In this document: positions 51,585 to 60,338 of the stretch, one piece after another
How the letters are laid out: the number at the start of each line of letters is the position of its first letter
Position numbering within the stretch: the stretch's first letter is position 1
Assembly: GCF_001598435.1 (NCBI RefSeq)
Contig: NZ_BCYY01000010.1
Coordinates: 62,001-126,000 of the forward strand
Direction of reading: 5' to 3'
DNA: 64,000 nt
Source of the DNA: Sphingomonas pituitosa NBRC 102491
GTDB taxonomy: Bacteria; Pseudomonadota; Alphaproteobacteria; Sphingomonadales; Sphingomonadaceae
Notes under the pieces: model-generated
What the model was told of the DNA's origin: nothing
Seen by the model: only the letters and a program-made list of their open reading frames with translations
Databases searched by the model: none
Translations under genes and position numbers: made by a program

Positions 51585-53561
51585 ATGAAGATACATGCCC
51601 GCAGGCTTGTCGCGTCAACAGCCTTTACGATCGCGGCATCCTTGTTCGCTGCTATGCCCGCCTTCGCACAAGATCACCCTGCCAGTGAGGAACCAGAGGA
51701 GGGTGAGGATATCGTTGTGCAGGCGACGCGGACGGGTCGCCGCGTGCAGGACGAACCAATTCGTGTCGAGGCGCTGGACCGGGAGGAAATCGAGGAAAAA
51801 ATCCTCATGTCGCCCGGCAACATCGCCATGCTGGTAAACGAGACGCCGGGTGTGCGGGTACAGGTAACGTCACCGGCTACCGGCGCATCCAACGTCCGCG
51901 TGCAGGGGCTCAAGGGTCGCTACACGCAAATCCTTGCTGACGGCCTGCCACTCTATGGCGGACAGACGCCCTCGATCGGCCTGCTGCAAATTACGCCTAC
52001 CGATCTTGGACAGGTCGAAATCATCAAGGGTGCGGCGTCGGCGCTCTATGGCCCCTCGGCGCTCGGCGGCGTCATCAACCTCGTGTCGCGTCGGCCCGCA
52101 ACTGAACAACAGGGCGAACTCCTGTTGAACGCGACAAGCCGGGGCGGACAGGACGTGACCGCCTACAATTCAGCGCCGCTCACCGACGATCTGAGCTACT
52201 CGCTTACGGGTGGTTTCAGCCGGCAGGACCGGCAGGACGTGGATGGTGACGGCTGGGCGAACATACCCGGCTATCGTCGCTGGACCGTTCGCCCCCGGCT
52301 GTTCTGGGATGGTGCGAACGGGGCCAAAGCGTTCCTGACGGTCGGCGCGATGACCGAACAGCGCAACGGCGGAACACTGCCGGGGCGGGTAGTGCCCGAT
52401 GACACGGCATTTCCTCAGAATCAGCGCAGCCGTCGCCTCGATGCCGGGTTAAACGCTCAAACCCCGATTGAGGGGCTGGGCACGCTGTACCTCCGCGCGT
52501 CGGGCGTCACCCAGTCGCATCTTCACCGTTTCGGCAACGTCGTGGAGAATGATCGTCACCGCACGCTGTTGACCGAAACATCGCTAGGCGGCGGTACGGG
52601 TGCGACCACATGGCTTGCCGGTGCAGCCTATCAGGTGGACACCTACCGCTCTCGCACCTTTCCCGCGTTTGACTACACCTACCGGGTGCCGGCGCTGTTC
52701 GCGCAACTGGAGCAAAAGCTGTTGCCGGACCTGACGCTTGCGGGAAGCGCGCGCTGGGACGATCATAGCGAATATGGCTCCCGGCTAAGCCCGCGTGTGT
52801 CGATGCTGTTCAAGCCGGGACCGTGGACGGTGCGGGCGTCACTCGGCCGGGGCTTCTACGCGCCCACGCCGTTCGTTGAGGAAATCGAGGCGGCCGGACT
52901 GTCTCGGCTTGATCCGCTGCGTGGGCTTCGTGCCGAGACGGCGGACAGCGCGTCGATCGACTTCGGCTATGCGCGAGGCCCTGTTGAGGCGAGCCTGACG
53001 CTGTTCGGCTCGAACATCGACCATGCCGTGCAACTTCGCGATATTGCCGCTGATCGGGTCGCGCTTGCCAACGCCGATGGCGTAACCCGCACGCGGGGAG
53101 CCGAACTGCTGCTGCGCTATCATTTAAAGGCGATCACTTTCACGGGCAGCTACGTCCACACCGATGCGACGGAGCCGAACCCGGACGCCTTAGGACGCCG
53201 CGCTGTGCCACTGACCCCGCGTGATACCGCTGGCCTGACGGCTGTTTGGGAAAAGCGCGGCCGGGGTCGGCTCGGTCTGGAAGCCTATTACACGGGCCGG
53301 CAGGGTTTGGAGGACAACCCCTACCGATCGCGGAGCCGGCCTTATGTCGAGCTGGGCGCGATGGGGGAGCTTGTGCTGGGATCGGTCAGCCTGTTCGTCA
53401 ACGCGGAGAACCTGCTGAACGTCCGCCAGACCCGCTATAACCCGCTGCTGCTGCCATCCCGCGCGCCGGATGGCGCGTGGACTGTGGATCAATGGGCTTC
53501 GCTGGAAGGCCGCACGATCAACGGGGGCGTGCGCTTCCGGTTCAGCGCTGGTGCCGATTGA
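51585..53561 (+). CDS. TonB-dependent receptor, probably metal-related
   Basis: A 658-residue outer-membrane receptor from ATG 51585. Signal peptide (FTIAASLFAAMPAFAQ), TonB-box region (EDIVVQATRTGRRVQ), plug (NIAMLVNETPGVRVQV, then LADGLPLYGGQ and VEIIKGAASALYGPSALGGVINLVSRRP), barrel ending in GGVRFRFSAGAD. BtuB/copper-receptor-like size. Its promoter is of the MerR type, so expression should respond to a metal through the regulator at 54244. The end overlaps the CDF gene by 73 bp on the opposite strand. Confidence 0.92.
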   Translation: MKIHARRLVASTAFTIAASLFAAMPAFAQDHPASEEPEEGEDIVVQATRTGRRVQDEPIRVEALDREEIEEKILMSPGNIAMLVNETPGVRVQVTSPATGASNVRVQGLKGRYTQILADGLPLYGGQTPSIGLLQITPTDLGQVEIIKGAASALYGPSALGGVINLVSRRPATEQQGELLLNATSRGGQDVTAYNSAPLTDDLSYSLTGGFSRQDRQDVDGDGWANIPGYRRWTVRPRLFWDGANGAKAFLTVGAMTEQRNGGTLPGRVVPDDTAFPQNQRSRRLDAGLNAQTPIEGLGTLYLRASGVTQSHLHRFGNVVENDRHRTLLTETSLGGGTGATTWLAGAAYQVDTYRSRTFPAFDYTYRVPALFAQLEQKLLPDLTLAGSARWDDHSEYGSRLSPRVSMLFKPGPWTVRASLGRGFYAPTPFVEEIEAAGLSRLDPLRGLRAETADSASIDFGYARGPVEASLTLFGSNIDHAVQLRDIAADRVALANADGVTRTRGAELLLRYHLKAITFTGSYVHTDATEPNPDALGRRAVPLTPRDTAGLTAVWEKRGRGRLGLEAYYTGRQGLEDNPYRSRSRPYVELGAMGELVLGSVSLFVNAENLLNVRQTRYNPLLLPSRAPDGAWTVDQWASLEGRTINGGVRFRFSAGAD

Positions 53562-54178
53562 CCCTCGTGCAATTCCGCGCGGGCCTGACGTATGATCTGC
53601 CAGCCTCCCGACAGCCCAAGCCCCGCGAGGATCACGGCAACCGCGATATCCGGCCAGCCGGTGCCCGTGCCGAATACTCCAAACGCGGCCGCCACGACCG
53701 CGATGTTGCCGATCGCGTCGTTGCGCGAACATATCCAGACAGACCGCCGATTGGCTTCGCCATGTCGATGACGCCAGAGAATGACGGCGCATATCAGGTT
53801 TGCGGTGAGCGCCAGTCCGCCCACAACACCCATCGTTTCAGCGGCCGGGAGCGTGCCTCTCGTTGCCATCCAGACGGTGCTACCGATTACCCACGCGCTA
53901 AGCAGGATCAGCGAACCGCCTTTCACCAGAGCGGCGCGCGCGCGCCAACGGAGCGCAAAGCCGGCTACGCCAAGGCTGATCGCATAGTTTGCAGTGTCAC
54001 CAAGGAAGTCGAGCGCATCGGCCTTGAGGGATGCCGACTGCGCCGAAACGCCGGCTGCGATCTCGACGCCGAACATGCCGGCGTTGATCGCCAGCGCGAT
54101 CCAAAGCGCTCGCCGCCACGCCCGATCCTCATTCTTCGCGGCGGGGGCGGCGCAACCGCCGCAACAACCTCCTGCCAT
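53489..54178 (-). CDS. CDF-family cation efflux transporter (short form)
   Basis: 229 residues. Cys-rich N-terminus (AGGCCGGCAAP) likely binds metal. Membrane helices follow with SLKADALDFLGDTANYAISL (helix II Asp residues) and CSRNDAIGNIAVVAAAFGVF (helix V Asp). No C-terminal cytoplasmic domain, so shorter than ZitB/CzcD. Exports divalent cations from the cytoplasm. Divergent from the MerR-type regulator, whose operator drives it. Confidence 0.9.
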   Translation of the reverse strand: MAGGCCGGCAAPAAKNEDRAWRRALWIALAINAGMFGVEIAAGVSAQSASLKADALDFLGDTANYAISLGVAGFALRWRARAALVKGGSLILLSAWVIGSTVWMATRGTLPAAETMGVVGGLALTANLICAVILWRHRHGEANRRSVWICSRNDAIGNIAVVAAAFGVFGTGTGWPDIAVAVILAGLGLSGGWQIIRQARAELHEGQSAPALNRKRTPPLIVRPSSEAH

Positions 54179-54209
54179 GCCGTCACCTCACAAATGTTTG
54201 ATGACGCCC

Positions 54210-54240
54210 TATGTAGGGTCTGTAGTAGCTACAGGGTCAA
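54210..54240 (-). promoter_or_regulatory. MerR-type promoter of the CDF gene
   Basis: Minus strand: TTGACC (54235-54240), a 19-bp spacer with CTGTAGCTACTACAG, TACATA (54210-54215). It lies between the divergent regulator and CDF genes; the -35 box ends 3 bp before the regulator start. Confidence 0.78.
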
Positions 54241-54243
54241 GGC

Positions 54244-54648
54244 ATGGCGCTGACAATCGGTGATCTGAGCAAGGCGACGAACACGAAGGTTGAGACAGTG
54301 CGCTATTACGAGCGCATCGGTCTGTTGCCGAAACCGCCACGCACGGCGGGTAATTACCGCGATTATGGGCAGGCGGAGCTAGGTCGCCTGTCGTTCATCC
54401 GCCGCGCCCGCGATCTGGGCTTTTCGCTCGATCAGGTGCGGGCGCTACTAGGTCTATCCGACGACCGTAGCTGTGACTGCGCCGGCATCGACCGCATTGC
54501 CAACGAGCATTTGCGCGAGGTTGATCGAAAGCTTGCTGACCTGGGTGCCCTCCGTCGCGAACTGAAGGCGGTGATCGATTCATGCGATGGCGGTACCATT
54601 GCCGAATGCCGGATCATTGAAGCTTTAGGACCATCTGTGGACGGTTAG
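54244..54648 (+). CDS. MerR-family metal regulator (ZntR/CadR/PbrR-like)
   Basis: 134 residues from ATG 54244. HTH TNTKVETVRYYERIGLLPKPP, coiled dimerisation helix, and cysteines in RSCDCAGID and SCDGGTIAECRII that would bind the metal. Divergent from the CDF gene and next to its 19-bp-spacer operator; the same operator is found before the TonB receptor at 51585, so both are its probable targets. Metal not readable; Zn, Cd, Pb or Co are possible. Confidence 0.92.
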   Translation: MALTIGDLSKATNTKVETVRYYERIGLLPKPPRTAGNYRDYGQAELGRLSFIRRARDLGFSLDQVRALLGLSDDRSCDCAGIDRIANEHLREVDRKLADLGALRRELKAVIDSCDGGTIAECRIIEALGPSVDG

Positions 54649-54838
54649 GATCTTCCCTAACTTCTCTGCCGGACGGGTTTCGAGATGGCTTAGCGTTTCA
54701 CGTTTCTCGTTCGTTTGCGGGAAGGCGGGGGGCAGACGTACTCTCCCCGATCCGTGCGCGCCTAGTATCGGTCACGAGTTGACGCGCCTGCCGCCAGATG
54801 CCGGTAGCGCCGATTGACAATCGAGCTGATACGTGCCG

Positions 54839-55192
54839 ATGAGAAGTGTGGAATACGCCTCGCGCCTTTTTTCGCAACTACTCCGTATTGCGGGTCTCAC
54901 CGTGCTTGCGGGTCTGTTGCTCATGCGCCTTGGGCCGTTTTGCGAGGCCGCTGCTCAAGCCACGCCGATCGCGTCAGCGATGACCGACTGCGGGGACGTG
55001 AAGGGCTCGCCAACGCCCAAGAAAATGATCCCCCAGGCCGCCTGTGCAACGCCCTGCGTGGCTGTCCCCGGTCACGCCCTTGCGCCCGTTGACCTCGGCC
55101 CCATGCTGCCAATCGCACATTGGGCATCACGCGCCTCTAGCATGGACGGTTGGTCCGTGCCGCTACCGACGCCTCCTCCGCGAACCGTGTGA
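54839..55192 (+). CDS. secreted Cys-containing protein of the metal locus
   Basis: 117 residues from ATG 54839 (a GTG at 54833 is possible). An N-terminal membrane segment or signal (IAGLTVLAGLLLMRLGPF) then a Pro/Ala-rich tail with scattered Cys (AMTDCGDVKG, QAACATPCVAVPGHAL). It resembles the short DUF2946-type proteins found in copper loci but I cannot confirm the family. Precedes the Cys-rich protein by 40 bp. Confidence 0.6.
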   Translation: MRSVEYASRLFSQLLRIAGLTVLAGLLLMRLGPFCEAAAQATPIASAMTDCGDVKGSPTPKKMIPQAACATPCVAVPGHALAPVDLGPMLPIAHWASRASSMDGWSVPLPTPPPRTV

Positions 55193-55232
55193 CGTTTCCG
55201 ATAGTTCACACATTCAATCGACGGAGATTCTA

Positions 55233-55442
55233 ATGACCAAGCTCAAGCTGATCGGTGCCGCATTGGCGCTTGCCCTTCCCACCGCCGCGTTCGCGGGCGG
55301 CTCCTGCTGTGCCGACATGGTATGCTGCAAAGAAGGTGCTGACTGCTGCAAGGATGGGAAAGGCGACTGCTGCGCCGACATGAAAAGCGGCAAGCATGGA
55401 GACCATGCCGGCCACGACATGTCCGGCATGCCGAAGAAGTAA
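55233..55442 (+). CDS. small Cys/His/Met-rich periplasmic metal-binding protein
   Basis: 69 residues from ATG 55233 with ACGGAG upstream. Signal peptide LIGAALALALPTAAFAGG, then a mature part packed with paired cysteines (SCCADMVCCKEGADCCKDGK, DCCADMK) and an HGDHAGHDMSGM tail. It should chelate copper or other soft metals in the periplasm. Followed at once by a strong terminator. I know of no family name. Confidence 0.75.
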   Translation: MTKLKLIGAALALALPTAAFAGGSCCADMVCCKEGADCCKDGKGDCCADMKSGKHGDHAGHDMSGMPKK

Positions 55443-55448
55443 TTGGGG

Positions 55449-55475
55449 AGGGAGGCGTTCGCGCCTCCCTCTTTT
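55449..55475 (+). terminator. rho-independent terminator
   Basis: AGGGAGGCG TTCG CGCCTCCCT then CTTTT: a perfect 9-bp stem with a UUCG loop and U-tract, directly after the Cys-rich gene. It also separates it from the convergent DUF411 gene. Confidence 0.88.
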
Positions 55476-55917
55476 AATGACGGGCGAACACCTTGCGTCC
55501 GGTTGGTCCGAACGCGATCACCTCGTAGGGCTGGGCTTTCATGCCCGGCACTTCCATGCCGGGTGACCCCATCGGCATACCCGCCACGGCAAGCCCGCTC
55601 ACGCCTTTAGGATGCTGCGCGAGTGCCCGCTTCATGTCGGCGATCGGAACGTGGCCCTCGAACGCCATGCCGTCGATGATCGCAGTGTGACATGAACTGA
55701 GGTCAACGGGGACGCCCATCTTGCGCTGAAGCACATCGCGGCGGGCGTCATCAATGATCTGCACGTTGCGGCCGAACTGCTGACGGACCCGCTTCGCCCA
55801 CTGCTCGCAACAGCCGCAACCTGGATCGCGATGCATCGCGATGCTGTTCGCCGCTACGGCGACAGCCGGGGTCATCATCGCTGCGGCAATGATCGCGCTC
55901 CGGATCGAAAATCTCAT
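55474..55917 (-). CDS. DUF411 periplasmic metal-binding protein
   Basis: 147 residues. Signal peptide (AIIAAAMMTPAVAVA), then the DUF411 pattern: HRDPGCGCCEQWAKRV, LSSCHTAIIDGMAFEGHVPIADMKRAL, and GLAVAGMPMGSPGMEVPGM with methionines. DUF411 proteins occur in copper and silver resistance loci and probably carry Cu in the periplasm. Last gene of the copper operon. Confidence 0.92.
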   Translation of the reverse strand: MRFSIRSAIIAAAMMTPAVAVAANSIAMHRDPGCGCCEQWAKRVRQQFGRNVQIIDDARRDVLQRKMGVPVDLSSCHTAIIDGMAFEGHVPIADMKRALAQHPKGVSGLAVAGMPMGSPGMEVPGMKAQPYEVIAFGPTGRKVFARH

Positions 55918-55971
55918 CGCTAAACTCCTGTGGTGAAGCCCCGCCCAAGGGGCGGGGTTCTGCCAACGGCC

Positions 55972-56361
55972 TTACTGGGCGCGCTTGCCGTGAGACTTTA
56001 GCCAGCCCTGAAGCTCGGCAATGTCCTTTTCCTGCTTCGTGATGGTCATTTGTGCCATGCGCTTCGTATCGGCATCCTTCGCGTCCCGAAGTGCCACGCG
56101 CGACATCGTGACGGCCCCGCGATGATGTTCGATCATCTTGCGGGTCCACATCTCCGATGCGTCTCCCTGCTTCGCAGCCATCATCTTCTGATGCATGTCC
56201 ATCTCGGAGGCGGCATAAGGATTGCCCGGATCATTCATCATCTTGGAATGGTCCATACCCTGCATCTGGCTATGATCCATACCGGCCATGCTGCTCTGTG
56301 CAGCGAGCGGACTTGCGGCGAGCGCCGCAGCTAAAATGCTGATCGTGGTAATGGTCTTCAT
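55972..56361 (-). CDS. DUF305 (Cu-associated, Met/His-rich) protein
   Basis: 129 residues from ATG 56361. Signal peptide (ISILAAALAASPLAAQ), Met/His-rich segment (MAGMDHSQMQGMDHSKMM), then the DUF305 ferritin-like helices: MIEHHRGAVTMSRVAL, MAQMTITKQEKDIAELQGWL. Frequent in copper resistance clusters; likely a periplasmic metal binder. Between the PepSY and DUF411 genes. Confidence 0.92.
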   Translation of the reverse strand: MKTITTISILAAALAASPLAAQSSMAGMDHSQMQGMDHSKMMNDPGNPYAASEMDMHQKMMAAKQGDASEMWTRKMIEHHRGAVTMSRVALRDAKDADTKRMAQMTITKQEKDIAELQGWLKSHGKRAQ

Positions 56362-56397
56362 GGTCGTTCTCCCGAGGTAATCCCCCACTAGAGAGAG

Positions 56398-57144
56398 TTA
56401 CGCGGCCACGTCGCGCACCCCTTGGACTTTTCTTCGCCTGCGTCGCGGCCAGCGCATGTAGAGTAGCACCACCCCTGCAACGGCAAGAGCTAACCCCCCG
56501 GCTGCGAACGCCATCATCCAAGGGGTGTTGAAGTTCTCATGGTTTTTCCAGTCCATGATGTGGAGACCCCAGAAAAAATCATAGAGCCGCCACGTGCCGG
56601 TTCGGACCCCGACGATCCTGCCGTTCTCCGGTGATACGAACACGCGGGTCGCCTCGGCGTCTTTGAACTCCACGCGCCAGACCGGCAGCTTGCCATGAAA
56701 CTCGGTGCTCGCTCTTCGAGCAAGCACGACGGATGCAACAGACACACTGGGGCCACGATATGCTGCGCGTGCAACTCTCAGCGCAAAGGGCGCATCGATG
56801 CGCGGCATCGGCAAACCGGTCCGGGCGTCGTGCATCCGGACCGTGCCGTTAGCCATCGTCAACTCAGCGACGGGTTTTCCGAGCAAGGTCGTATAGCGGA
56901 GTTCGCGCACCGGGCTGGGAGCAGCGCCCAACACCGATGCCGGGGAAGCGAACTCCTGAGCCGGACCGATCGTCGCCGTGCTTTCGCGTGCAACGAGATG
57001 TTCTCCTCGTACCCGCTCGATCGGCAGGATACTCATCAACAAGCCGCTGCAGAACCAGAGCAGTAGCTGCACCCCGATAATCAGCGCCAGCCAGCGATGG
57101 AGCTTGCTGGCAGCGACATGAAGGCGGAGCCTGCCGCTCCTCAG
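56398..57144 (-). CDS. PepSY-domain membrane protein of the copper operon
   Basis: About 248 residues. Membrane helices at both ends: LHRWLALIIGVQLLLWFCSGLLMS and WMMAFAAGGLALAVAGVVLLYM. PepSY units between (RYTTLLGKPVAELTMANG, then LPVWRVEFKDAEATRVFVSPENGRIVGV). KLHRWLALIIGV belongs to the family but lies before the first GTG (57072), and no ATG, GTG or TTG fits upstream; a CTG at 57142-57144 overlaps the copB stop as CTGA, with GAGG before it. That is my preferred start. These proteins are thought to shuttle electrons or help metal reduction. Confidence 0.75.
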   Translation of the reverse strand: MRSGRLRLHVAASKLHRWLALIIGVQLLLWFCSGLLMSILPIERVRGEHLVARESTATIGPAQEFASPASVLGAAPSPVRELRYTTLLGKPVAELTMANGTVRMHDARTGLPMPRIDAPFALRVARAAYRGPSVSVASVVLARRASTEFHGKLPVWRVEFKDAEATRVFVSPENGRIVGVRTGTWRLYDFFWGLHIMDWKNHENFNTPWMMAFAAGGLALAVAGVVLLYMRWPRRRRRKVQGVRDVAA

Positions 57145-58352
57145 AACCAGGTCCTCACGCCCGCAACGAAGCTGAAGCCGCCTGTGTCATCACCGCGTGC
57201 TCTCGTGAAGCGTGCCGTGTCGCCGAATTGCCGTTCCCATGACACACCGATGTAGGGGGCGAACTCGCGGGATTTTTCGTAGCGCAGCCGAAGCCCTAGT
57301 TCGAGGTCCGTAAGCCCCGATCCGATGCCATCCTGTTGCACGTCCTGGGCCGCGAAGTTGGCTTCCACGCGGGGCTGAAGGACGAAGAATTGCGTCACTC
57401 GCTCATCGTACCATGCCTCGGCTCGGCCAAGCACATTGCCCTTATCGGAAAGGAACAGTGCCCCCTCTACGTCAAACCAATAGGGTGCAAGCCCTTCTAC
57501 CCCGATCGTCGCATAGGTGCGCGACGGGTTTGGCTTGAAGTCATAGCGGACGCCGGCTTGGAGGTTCCAGTAGGGATCAAGCGCGCGGCTATAGAGCGCT
57601 TGTACCTCGGCTGCTTCGAGCGGTTTGCCGAACGTGCCTTCGCCCTCGCTCTTCAAGGTGAGGCGATTGATGTCGCCTCCAATCCAAGCCTCGCCATCCC
57701 ACCGATAGCCATCCCCGCCTTTGCGTGCCTGATACTCGGCAAGATTAAACAGGACCTGGTAGTAGGTCATTCCGCCATGCTCACGGCGCAGATCGCGATT
57801 GGCATCGGTCATGGTCGCCTCGCCATAATAGCGCGACGCCGCCAGCACCGGAGATGGGGCAGGCGCGGGAGCGTTGCCCGGCTTCAGGTCTGTACCGACA
57901 GGCACGGTCGCCGTTCCCGGCATTGAAGACATGTCATGCTGCATGGGCTGGCCCGATGCCATCTCCATGCCGGGCATCGCCGACATATCATGGCCGGTGT
58001 GCTCGCCTGTCGCAGTAGCCGGAGCAGGGTTCATGCCTGACATTTGGGACATGTCGTGGCCGGCGTGCGGATTGGCCGCGTTCGCACCGCTCATGTCCAT
58101 GCCGGGCATCATGTGTCCGGCATGCGGATCGGCAGGAGGCCGGGAGGAACGCTTTGCCGGCACCTTCCTAGTCACGGTTTTTTTGGCAGGAGCCTTCTTG
58201 GGTGTCGGCCTCGATTTCGTGACCGGTTTTTTTGCCGGCATCTTCATGCCAGGCATACTCATGCCCGGCATCATCGAATGGTCCATCGTCTGTGCCATGG
58301 CAGGTGCCGTGGCGACCAGCGCGCCGATCCCGGCGAGAAGCAGCGCCTTCAT
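57141..58352 (-). CDS. copB: copper resistance outer-membrane protein CopB
   Basis: 403 residues from ATG 58352, overlapping the copA stop by 4 bp. Signal peptide, then a Met/His/Pro-rich segment (SMMPGMSMPGMKMP, HAGHMMPGMDMSG and others, residues 20-165), an Ala-Lys-rich stretch (KKAPAKKTVTRK), and the CopB beta-barrel (GGMTYYQVLFNLAEYQ to GGFSFVAGVRTWF). Binds copper at the outer membrane. The Met-rich part is longer than in Pseudomonas CopB. Confidence 0.95.
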   Translation of the reverse strand: MKALLLAGIGALVATAPAMAQTMDHSMMPGMSMPGMKMPAKKPVTKSRPTPKKAPAKKTVTRKVPAKRSSRPPADPHAGHMMPGMDMSGANAANPHAGHDMSQMSGMNPAPATATGEHTGHDMSAMPGMEMASGQPMQHDMSSMPGTATVPVGTDLKPGNAPAPAPSPVLAASRYYGEATMTDANRDLRREHGGMTYYQVLFNLAEYQARKGGDGYRWDGEAWIGGDINRLTLKSEGEGTFGKPLEAAEVQALYSRALDPYWNLQAGVRYDFKPNPSRTYATIGVEGLAPYWFDVEGALFLSDKGNVLGRAEAWYDERVTQFFVLQPRVEANFAAQDVQQDGIGSGLTDLELGLRLRYEKSREFAPYIGVSWERQFGDTARFTRARGDDTGGFSFVAGVRTWF

Positions 58353-60295
58353 GCCGCTTCTCCCTTCGCCGAACGAACCTGGACGACCTGCATCATGCCC
58401 GCGTGCATGTGGTAGAGCATGTGGCAGTGGAATGCCCAGTCGCCCTCGTTGGCGGTCACGTCCCAACTGACCTTGCCCCCCGGTTGGACCATCACAGTAT
58501 GCTTTCTCGGGCTGTACGCGCCGTGGCCCGTCACCAACTCGAAAAAGTGGCCGTGCAAGTGGATAGGGTGGCCCATCATTGTGTCGTTGACCAGCGTGAC
58601 GCGGACGCGTTCGCCGGCAAGGAACGGGATCGGTGCCTTCACCTCGGACAGCTTTTCACCGTCGAGCGCCCACATGTAGCGTTCCATGTTGCCGGTAAGG
58701 TGGATCTGCACCTCGCGCGCCGGCGAGCGCAGATCGGGATTGCGATCGACCGCGACCAGATCGCGGTAATTCAGCACACGATGCCCGACATTCTCCAGAC
58801 CCTGACCGGGGTCGCCGGTACGATCCATCGGCATCGGCGAGATGGTCTGGACACCCGGCCCCTTCTTCACGCCCGGCGCTTTCGAGAAGTCGCGCATGTT
58901 CATGTCCATGCCTGCCATGCCGCCCATCGCCATACTGCCTGCGGCGTCCGGCGCGCCTGCCATGCCTGGCATCGTAGCACCCGACTGCATCGCGCCATGA
59001 TCCATACCGGTCATGCCGGCCATTCCGCCCGCACCGGCACCGGCAGCACCGTGGCCCATCTGCGAGTGGTCCATCGCAGCGGCGGGCTTTTCAGCCGTGG
59101 CCATCGATCCATGATCCATCCCAGGCATGGCACTATGGTCCATGCCCTGCATCGAACCGCCGCTCGACATGTCCATGTTCATGTCCATCCCCATGTCTTT
59201 CATGGTCGCAACGGGACGTTTACGGAGTGGCGGGACTTCCGCAGCCATGCCTTCGCGTGGTGCGAGCGTCGCGCGCGCCATGCCGGACCTGTCGACGCTC
59301 TCGCCGACCAACGTGTAGGCGCGCTCGTCCGTTGGAGTAACGATAACATCGTAGGTCTCGGCCACGCCGATCTGGAACTCATCGACCTCAACCGGACGGA
59401 CGTTGAGGCCGTCCGCCTGGACGACGCTCAGCTTCAAACCCGGAATCCGGACGTTGAAGGTCGTCATCGCGGACGCGTTGATGACACGCAGCCGCACCCG
59501 CTCGCCCGGTCTGAACAGCCCCGTCCAATTGTCCTGCGGCCCGTGGCCGTTGACGAGATAGGTGTAGTTTGAACCCGTCACGTCGGCGACGTCGGTCGGG
59601 TCCATCCGCATCTTGCCCCAATCGAGGCGCTCCTTGAGCGGCTGGTCCTCGCCCTTGAGCAAGCCCGCGAGCGTCTGCTGTTGCCGATTGAAATAGCCCG
59701 ACTGCTTCTTGAGCTTCATGAAGATGCGATGCGGGTGGAGCTGGCTATGGTCGGACAGCACGATAACGTGCTCGCGATCCGACTGGATCGGATCGACGCC
59801 CTTGGGGTCGATCACAATCGGGCCGTAAAGCCCCATCTGCTCCTGCAAGCCGGAATGGCTGTGATACCAATAGGTGCCAGCCTGCACGATCGGGAACTCG
59901 TAGGTGAAGGTCGTGCGCTTCTCGATGCCGGGGAAGGCAACGCCCGGCACGCCGTCCATCTGGAACGGCACGATCAGGCCGTGCCAGTGCAACGAGGTCT
60001 GCTCATCGAGTCCGTTCTCGACATGCAGCCGTACGGTCTGACCTTCCCGCAATCGGATCAGCGGCGCGGGCACAGTGCCATTGATGCCAATGGCGTGGCT
60101 CTGCCGTCCGTCGATCATCATCATCTGGTGTGCGACCCGGAGCCGAATTTCATCGCCCGAGACGGTAGGCAGGGGCTTCACGATACCGGCGGAAACGGGC
60201 TGCGCCCATGCCGGCATATATGCCGACAGCGCGACGCCGCTTCCTGCAAGAGTTGCACCGCGCAGCAGTTGGCGGCGGTCTAGAACGCGCGACAT
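58349..60295 (-). CDS. copA: copper resistance multicopper oxidase CopA
   Basis: 648 residues. Tat signal (DRRQLLRGATLAGSGVAL), cupredoxin domains with the copper sites LHWHGLIVPFQMDG, WYHSHSGLQEQMG, HPIHLHGHFFEL and FHCHMLYHMHAGMM (trinuclear and T1 ligands), and a long Met/His-rich insert (SMQGMDHSAMPGMDHGSM and more, about residues 375-460). Oxidises Cu(I) in the periplasm. Follows the sigma factor by 43 bp. Complete. Confidence 0.96.
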   Translation of the reverse strand: MSRVLDRRQLLRGATLAGSGVALSAYMPAWAQPVSAGIVKPLPTVSGDEIRLRVAHQMMMIDGRQSHAIGINGTVPAPLIRLREGQTVRLHVENGLDEQTSLHWHGLIVPFQMDGVPGVAFPGIEKRTTFTYEFPIVQAGTYWYHSHSGLQEQMGLYGPIVIDPKGVDPIQSDREHVIVLSDHSQLHPHRIFMKLKKQSGYFNRQQQTLAGLLKGEDQPLKERLDWGKMRMDPTDVADVTGSNYTYLVNGHGPQDNWTGLFRPGERVRLRVINASAMTTFNVRIPGLKLSVVQADGLNVRPVEVDEFQIGVAETYDVIVTPTDERAYTLVGESVDRSGMARATLAPREGMAAEVPPLRKRPVATMKDMGMDMNMDMSSGGSMQGMDHSAMPGMDHGSMATAEKPAAAMDHSQMGHGAAGAGAGGMAGMTGMDHGAMQSGATMPGMAGAPDAAGSMAMGGMAGMDMNMRDFSKAPGVKKGPGVQTISPMPMDRTGDPGQGLENVGHRVLNYRDLVAVDRNPDLRSPAREVQIHLTGNMERYMWALDGEKLSEVKAPIPFLAGERVRVTLVNDTMMGHPIHLHGHFFELVTGHGAYSPRKHTVMVQPGGKVSWDVTANEGDWAFHCHMLYHMHAGMMQVVQVRSAKGEAA

Positions 60296-60338
60296 GGTAG
60301 CTCCTTGGGATTGAGCCGCTGCCGGCCCGTCTCACCTC

